From contig CAYFSJ010000035.1 of NCBI GenBank assembly GCA_964345765.1, positions 1 to 9,903 on the forward strand: 9,903 bases of DNA, in the 5' to 3' direction. The notes below the pieces were generated by a model that saw nothing but the letters and a program-made list of their open reading frames with translations, was not told the DNA's origin and made no database searches. The translations under genes and the position numbers were made by a program. The stretch is from DUUI01 sp964345765 (GTDB lineage Bacteria > Bacillota_I > Bacilli_A > Erysipelotrichales > Erysipelotrichaceae). This document shows positions 6,283-9,903 of the stretch, in pieces; the stretch's first letter is position 1, and each line of letters opens with the position of its first letter.

Positions 6283-6917
6283 TAGAATTTAAAGACCTTT
6301 ATTTTACTTACGAAAAAGATATCGTCTTAAACGATATAAATCTACGTATTGAACCAGGACAATATGTTGCCCTTATAGGGGATAATGGTGCTGGTAAGAG
6401 TACTCTTTTAAGATTGTTAATTGGAGAGCTCAAAACAAGTAGAGGTCAACTGACTATCTCAAATGAATTTAATCGAATTGGCTATGTCCCTCAAAATACT
6501 CTCAATCGCCAATTAAACTTTCCAGCCACTGTTTTAGAAATAGTGGTTGGAAATCTATATCAAGATATCGGTTTCTTTAAGTTGGCGAAAAATAAACATA
6601 GACAACAAGCGATCAAGGCACTTGCCTTAGTGAACATGTTGGACTATAAAGATGAATTGATTTCAAATTTATCGGGTGGTCAACAACAAAGAGTCATGTT
6701 GGCTAGGGCATTAGTCAATAAACCTAACCTTGTTATTTTGGATGAACCAACCTCTGGGGTTGATCGCAAATCATCTAAACATTTTTATGAAACATTATCC
6801 CTTCTTAATAAAGAAGGCTTAACTATTTTATTGGTCACTCATAATGTGGACCATTTGGTGGATGAAGTGACTGATATTTATGAACTTGAAGAAGGTCATT
6901 TAGAAAGGGTGAAATAA
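6279..6917 (+). CDS. znuC: Zinc ABC transporter ATP-binding protein
   Basis: This 212-residue cytoplasmic ATPase powers zinc import with the neighbouring lipoprotein and permease. All signature motifs are present in order: Walker A GDNGAGKST (34-42), Q-loop Q72 in YVPQN, ABC signature LSGGQ (131-135), Walker B LVILDEPT with catalytic E156, and the switch histidine H188 in VTHN. The length is normal to slightly short for ZnuC/AdcC. The start is GTG at 6279, in a GTGA overlap with the stop of the lipoprotein gene; this start places the expected first strand MIEFKDLYFTY at the N-terminus. The overlap implies translational coupling. ATPases of the manganese branch (MntB-type) look very similar, so the zinc assignment leans on the Zur gene and operator in the same operon. 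Confidence 0.94.
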   Translation: MIEFKDLYFTYEKDIVLNDINLRIEPGQYVALIGDNGAGKSTLLRLLIGELKTSRGQLTISNEFNRIGYVPQNTLNRQLNFPATVLEIVVGNLYQDIGFFKLAKNKHRQQAIKALALVNMLDYKDELISNLSGGQQQRVMLARALVNKPNLVILDEPTSGVDRKSSKHFYETLSLLNKEGLTILLVTHNVDHLVDEVTDIYELEEGHLERVK

Positions 6918-6918
6918 G

Positions 6919-7746
6919 ATGGATATGCTGCAATATCCCTTTATGCAAAAAGCATTAGTCGTTGGTGCCCTATTAGGTGTTATTGTCCCTAGTATTGGAC
7001 TCTTAATGGTGACTAAACGATTTTCTATGATTGGGGATGCTTTATCTCATATGTCCTTGGCCGGAGTAACAATTGGGTTAATCTTTAACTTTAACCCTCT
7101 TTTTGGTGCTTTAATGGCCTGTATTGTTGCGGCTTTAAGCATCGATATTATTCGTAAGAATATCCCTCAATATGCAGAGACCAGTATTGCTGTTATAACC
7201 TCCGCAGGAATTGGGTTGGCGGGTTTACTATCAGGTTTGGTGCCTAATACAGCGAACTTCAACTCGTTTTTATTTGGGAGTATTATTGCTATTAGTGATC
7301 AAGAACTACAATTAGTGATTATTGTTTCGATTGTGGTCATTGCCTTGTTTATTCTATTTTTTAAAGAGTTTTTCTTAGTTGCGCTTGATGAAAAGAATGC
7401 GCGCTTAATTGGAGTGAATGTTAAGTTTATTAACTTACTATCTATCTTGTTAACGGCCATTACTGTGTCGGTTGCGGCCAGAACAGTTGGGGCATTAATT
7501 ATTTCTTCGTTGATGGTTATACCAGTTGTTTGTGCTTTACAAATTTCTAAAAGCTATAAACAAACAGTTATCTATTCCATTTTGTTTGGTTTAACTTTTA
7601 CGGTGATTGGTTTGATTAGTTCTTATCACTTATCTCTAAAACCTGGTGGAACGATTGTTATGTTAGGTTTGATAACACTTTTAATTCTATTTATTTATAA
7701 TGGTTTTAAAAATCAAAGAGCGAAAGTGAAGGGAGTACAGGTATGA
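6919..7746 (+). CDS. znuB: Zinc ABC transporter permease
   Basis: This 275-residue membrane subunit of the zinc importer belongs to the ABC-3 family (ZnuB/AdcB/MntC type). It has about eight hydrophobic segments. The family stretch KRFSMIGDALSHMSLAGV (33-50) contains the coupling region that contacts the ATPase. VGALIISSLMVIPV (190-203) and PGGTIV (242-247) are also family hallmarks. The start at 6919 follows the ATPase stop by one base, with AAAGGG inside the end of the upstream gene as ribosome binding site; an in-frame ATG two codons later is a possible alternative. The gene ends in an ATGA overlap with the Zur gene, continuing the coupled operon. The metal cannot be told from the permease alone. 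Confidence 0.94.
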   Translation: MDMLQYPFMQKALVVGALLGVIVPSIGLLMVTKRFSMIGDALSHMSLAGVTIGLIFNFNPLFGALMACIVAALSIDIIRKNIPQYAETSIAVITSAGIGLAGLLSGLVPNTANFNSFLFGSIIAISDQELQLVIIVSIVVIALFILFFKEFFLVALDEKNARLIGVNVKFINLLSILLTAITVSVAARTVGALIISSLMVIPVVCALQISKSYKQTVIYSILFGLTFTVIGLISSYHLSLKPGGTIVMLGLITLLILFIYNGFKNQRAKVKGVQV

Positions 7747-8150
7747 GTCAAAAACAATTGATTTGGCCAAAAGAGCTTAAGAAGACGAAACATCGTTTGG
7801 CTATTTTTGAGATATTTGAGTCTGAGAATAAACCCTTATCGATTGTTGAAATCCAACAGGCACTTCATGAAAAAAACCAACAAATTTGGTTGTCGACGAT
7901 TTATCGTATTTTAGATTCTTTTGAACAGTCAAATATGATTAATAAGATTACGATGTTAAATCAAGAAGCTGTCTATTATGAGCTTAACTATAACCAACAT
8001 GCTCATTATGCAATCTGTATAAAATGTCGTAATGTGATTGAGCTTGATCACTGCCCAATGAATTTATTTGAAGCATCTTTAGAGCGAAACAACTTTAAAG
8101 TTTATGGACACAGAATGGAAATTTTTGGAGTGTGTGAGAGCTGTCAATAA
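7743..8150 (+). CDS. zur: Zinc uptake regulator Zur (Fur family)
   Basis: This 135-residue repressor binds DNA when zinc-loaded and shuts off zinc import. The N-terminal winged helix carries the recognition helix around LSTIYRIL (50-57). The structural zinc site is complete: C92/C95 (CIKC) and C131/C134 (CESC). Candidate sensory ligands are H86 and H88 in QHAH and H123 in GHRMEIFGVC. The stretch LDHCPM (101-106) parallels the CPM stretch in Bacillus Zur rather than Fur or PerR. It is the last gene of the binder-ATPase-permease-Zur operon, the same gene set as in Listeria and Staphylococcus zinc operons. The ATGA overlap and the AAGGGAG site support the start. It probably acts on the palindrome at 5262-5280. 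No terminator hairpin is visible after it, so read-through into htrA is possible. Confidence 0.93.
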   Translation: MSQKQLIWPKELKKTKHRLAIFEIFESENKPLSIVEIQQALHEKNQQIWLSTIYRILDSFEQSNMINKITMLNQEAVYYELNYNQHAHYAICIKCRNVIELDHCPMNLFEASLERNNFKVYGHRMEIFGVCESCQ

Positions 8151-8193
8151 AAAATAGTGTTAAAATAATAGTTACAAATAAAGGGGGGTCATT

Positions 8194-9306
8194 ATGAAAA
8201 GATGGATTACATTTGTTGGTGTCATGGCTTTAATTATCCTAAATGTATTTTTAGGCTTAAGAATGACAACCTTAGAAATGGAACTCAACGATTTAAAATC
8301 GAACTCAAAACAAACAACAGAAGTGGTTTCGCCAGATGAGAATAGTCAACATAACATTACTCAGGTGACGACGAAGATACAGAGTGATATTTCTGAGGTC
8401 TATCAGAATACGGCAGCCTCTGTTGTGACGGTCCTAAATTATCCTAGAGGATCAGGGTCGGGTGTCATCTATAAAGTAGAGGGTGACACAGCTTATATTG
8501 TAACCAACCACCATGTGATTGAAGGACATGAAGAAGTTTATGTTATCTTAAATACGGGTGAGCGTATTGAAGCAAAAGTCATTGGGAGTGATGCACTCTC
8601 GGATACAGCCTTACTTGAGGTAGAGTCTGATTTAGATCTTAAACCTATTGTTATTGGGGATAGTTCAGCTCTTCAAGTAGGGGAAACGGTCTTAGCGATA
8701 GGTTCACCATCTGGAGAAGATTTCTCTGGTTCTTTATCAGTAGGGGTCATCTCTGGGAAAGATAGAGTGGTTGAAGTCGATACTAATGGCGATGGTATTC
8801 CTGATTGGGATATGGTCTTACTACAGACGGATGCGGCCATTAATCCTGGTAATTCGGGTGGCGCATTAGTTAATATGGCCGGTCAATTAGTTGGGATTAA
8901 TACTTTAAAACTACTAGATTTAACCGTAGAAGGGATGGGATTTGCGAATCCTATCAATGAAGTAATTAGTATTCTTGATCAAATCCAACAAACGGGTGAA
9001 GTCCAACGTCCTGTCATTGGTATTAGTGCGATTTCTGTTCCTGATTTGATTGCTAGAAATCGATTCTATGGATTGGAAGTTCCAATGGTCAATGAAGGGG
9101 TTTATGTTAATGAGGTTTTGGCTAACTCGCCAGCTCAACAAGCGGATATTCAACCTGGTGATGTGATTGTTGGTATAAACAACCAGAAGGTGGATGATTT
9201 CAAAACCTTTAGACGTCATTTATATCGTTTTAAAGCGGGTGATACCATTGATATTGAGATTGTCCGTGATGGTGATAAGCTTACTAAATCTTTGATACTT
9301 AACTAA
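8194..9306 (+). CDS. htrA: Membrane-anchored serine protease, HtrA/DegP family, with PDZ domain
   Basis: This 370-residue protein degrades or refolds misfolded proteins outside the membrane. An uncleaved N-terminal anchor (about 4-22) is followed by a polar linker (25-65). The trypsin-like domain carries the triad H107 (TNHHVI), D137 (SDTALL) and S221 (GNSGG). One PDZ domain follows (about 275-368), with VYVNEVLANSPAQQA and GDVIVGINN. Just before the active serine is DTNGDGIPDWD (196-206), which looks like a calcium-binding loop; Bacillus HtrA proteins have a similar stretch. The start follows AAGGGGGG six bases upstream. It lies 43 bases after zur without an obvious terminator, and the candidate promoter sequences there (e.g. 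TTGGAG-17-TAAAAA) are weak, so co-transcription with the zinc operon cannot be excluded. Confidence 0.95.
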   Translation: MKRWITFVGVMALIILNVFLGLRMTTLEMELNDLKSNSKQTTEVVSPDENSQHNITQVTTKIQSDISEVYQNTAASVVTVLNYPRGSGSGVIYKVEGDTAYIVTNHHVIEGHEEVYVILNTGERIEAKVIGSDALSDTALLEVESDLDLKPIVIGDSSALQVGETVLAIGSPSGEDFSGSLSVGVISGKDRVVEVDTNGDGIPDWDMVLLQTDAAINPGNSGGALVNMAGQLVGINTLKLLDLTVEGMGFANPINEVISILDQIQQTGEVQRPVIGISAISVPDLIARNRFYGLEVPMVNEGVYVNEVLANSPAQQADIQPGDVIVGINNQKVDDFKTFRRHLYRFKAGDTIDIEIVRDGDKLTKSLILN

Positions 9307-9308
9307 AA

Positions 9309-9345
9309 AAACAGCTGAGATACTAAATTCTCAGCTGTTTTGTGT
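9309..9345 (+). terminator. Strong bidirectional terminator after htrA
   Basis: A perfect 12-bp stem (9309-9320 / 9329-9340, AAACAGCTGAGA and its complement) with an 8-base loop has T4 on the plus side and T7 on the minus side. It serves htrA and the minus-strand remnant that ends at 9346. Confidence 0.93.
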
Positions 9346-9552
9346 TTATTTCTTAAGGATGATTCCTGATGGTTGTCCATCAGCATCTAATACTGTTAAT
9401 TCTGTGAAGTCACTATTTGCTTCTAATTCTTCTACGACAATTATTGGGATTCCAGCGTCTTCTCCTGCAGGAGCGATGCTGATTCTATTTCCAGAAATGG
9501 TATAGTTCTCTGTTCTAGAGCCGCCACCTCCTAAGTAGTAGGCACACGCTTC
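9346..9552 (-). pseudogene. 3' remnant of an unidentified gene
   Basis: On the minus strand 68 codons stay open and end in TAA at 9348-9346, just before the shared terminator. The frame has no ATG, GTG or TTG start and is cut off upstream by an in-frame TAG at 9555-9553. The predicted peptide is soluble and acidic, contains a GGGGS stretch and ends DGQPSGIILKK. Its many C-ending codons (ATC, AAC, GAC, TAC, TTC) differ from the AT-ending neighbours, as in highly expressed or imported genes. The orderly ending with terminator suggests the true C-terminus of a larger protein, perhaps surface-exposed, whose front has been lost by deletion or rearrangement. I do not recognise the family. A sequencing frameshift at about 9550 is an alternative, but no open continuation is apparent upstream. 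Confidence 0.6.
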
Positions 9553-9567
9553 CTAAGAGTTATGTAT

Positions 9568-9596
9568 TTTTCACCCAAAAAGTAGTATTATTTAAT
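9568..9596 (+). promoter_or_regulatory. Possible promoter of tRNA-Arg
   Basis: TTTTCA (9568-9573), a 17-base spacer and TTTAAT (9591-9596) would start transcription close to the tRNA 5' end at 9604. TATTAT at 9586-9591 is an alternative -10. Both are moderate matches only. Confidence 0.4.
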
Positions 9597-9603
9597 AGCA
9601 AAT

Positions 9604-9680
9604 GTCCTCGTAGCACAGTTGGATAATGCAGTCGCCTCCTAAGCGACAGATCGGGTGTTCGAGTCACCTCGAGGACGCCA
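9604..9680 (+). tRNA. tRNA-Arg (anticodon CCT)
   Basis: This tRNA reads AGG codons. The acceptor stem GTCCTCG (9604-9610) pairs with CGAGGAC (9670-9676), then discriminator G and an encoded CCA (9678-9680). The anticodon arm GTCGC-CTCCTAA-GCGAC carries CCT at 9638-9640. The T arm is GGGTG-TTCGAGT-CACCT, and the D arm GCAC..ATGC has one mismatch. The 77-base length is normal. It stands alone between the gene remnant and a terminator. Confidence 0.96.
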
Positions 9681-9731
9681 TTTTTGCTGATAAATAAAGG
9701 ATTTTCTGTCCTTTGTTACGATAGTGAAAGC

Positions 9732-9764
9732 AGTGATGAAATCAATCGATTTTGTCACTTTTTT
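9732..9764 (+). terminator. Terminator of tRNA-Arg
   Basis: A 12-pair stem (9732-9743 / 9748-9759, including two G-U pairs) with an AATC loop is followed by six T (9759-9764). A smaller hairpin AAAGGA/TCCTTT (9696-9714) precedes it but lacks a T run. From 9765 to 9848 I see no gene or clear signal. Confidence 0.85.
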
Positions 9765-9848
9765 CTTATTCAAAATCCTGTGATTATTTCGAATTATTGG
9801 TTCTAACGTAGTAGGAAAGAATACGAACATTTTGGATAGTGTCAGCTA

Positions 9849-9903
9849 TGGACCGATGTCAATAAACTGGACAGTAATTAGGAAACTAATTGATTAAATT
9901 CAA
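9849..9903 (+). mobile_element. Possible outer end of an IS3/IS150-type insertion sequence
   Basis: The stretch TGGACCGATGTCAATAAACTGGACAG resembles the terminal repeats of IS150-group elements, which begin with TG and contain an AATAA..T.GACA core. A hairpin AATTAG-GAAA-CTAATT follows (about 9876-9891). The transposase frame would lie beyond the window, so this is by resemblance only. A related TGTCA..TGGAC unit just before it (9840-9853) blurs the exact end. Confidence 0.35.

Noticed and set aside
8920..9219. Minus-strand open frame opposite htrA
   Set aside because: Antisense to the PDZ domain coding region; composition typical of a shadow frame.
9541..9570. Relic of a second tRNA anticodon arm around TTCCTAAG
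   Set aside because: The flanks do not pair as an anticodon stem and no acceptor or T arm is present.
9639..9830. Minus-strand open frame ending in PRGDSNTRSVA
   Set aside because: It runs through the tRNA-Arg and its terminator. The RGDSNTR stretch is a classic false translation of a tRNA T arm.

Overview
The window is AT-rich DNA of a low-GC Gram-positive bacterium. The evidence is strong AAGGAGG-type ribosome binding sites, U-tailed hairpin terminators, a Firmicutes-style zinc operon ending in its own Zur regulator, a lipoprotein zinc binder, a yybP-ykoY riboswitch and a tmRNA tag starting with Gly as in bacilli. I would guess an Erysipelotrichia/Turicibacter-like or related bacillus-class organism, but the sequence alone does not fix the genus.

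Layout, left to right. (1) Positions 1-60 carry a leftward promoter for something outside the window. (2) 122-567, minus strand: tmRNA (ssrA) with promoter, tag frame and terminator. (3) 577-1851, minus strand: an ArsB/NhaD-type ion permease. (4) A divergent intergenic region leads to a yybP-ykoY (Mn2+) riboswitch with an overlapping terminator, then a P-type cation ATPase (2081-4681), which closes with its own terminator. (5) 4770-5198: a DtxR/MntR-family regulator with its own promoter and terminator. (6) 5262-5280: a palindromic Zur-type operator, followed by a tightly overlapped zinc-uptake operon: binding lipoprotein, ATPase, permease, then Zur. The lipoprotein gene is interrupted by 100 Ns that sit exactly in its His-rich loop. 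(7) 8194-9306: a membrane-anchored HtrA-type protease with a strong terminator. (8) 9346-9552, minus strand: the 3' remnant of an unidentified gene. (9) 9604-9680: tRNA-Arg(CCT) and its terminator. (10) The last ~55 bases resemble the outer end of an IS3/IS150-type insertion sequence running off the window.

The genes make biological sense together. Positions 1945-8150 are a transition-metal homeostasis block: a Mn2+-sensing RNA controls an exporter-type ATPase, and zinc uptake is controlled by the Zur encoded in the same operon. Between them sits a DtxR-family protein whose usual metal ligands appear partly lost. tmRNA and HtrA are quality-control functions that happen to flank the block.

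I do not see a wholly new system. The best leads are the ligand-poor DtxR-family regulator, the readable riboswitch/terminator overlap, the Zur operator, the frame-inconsistent gap in the zinc-binder gene, and the truncated gene beside the tRNA and putative IS end.
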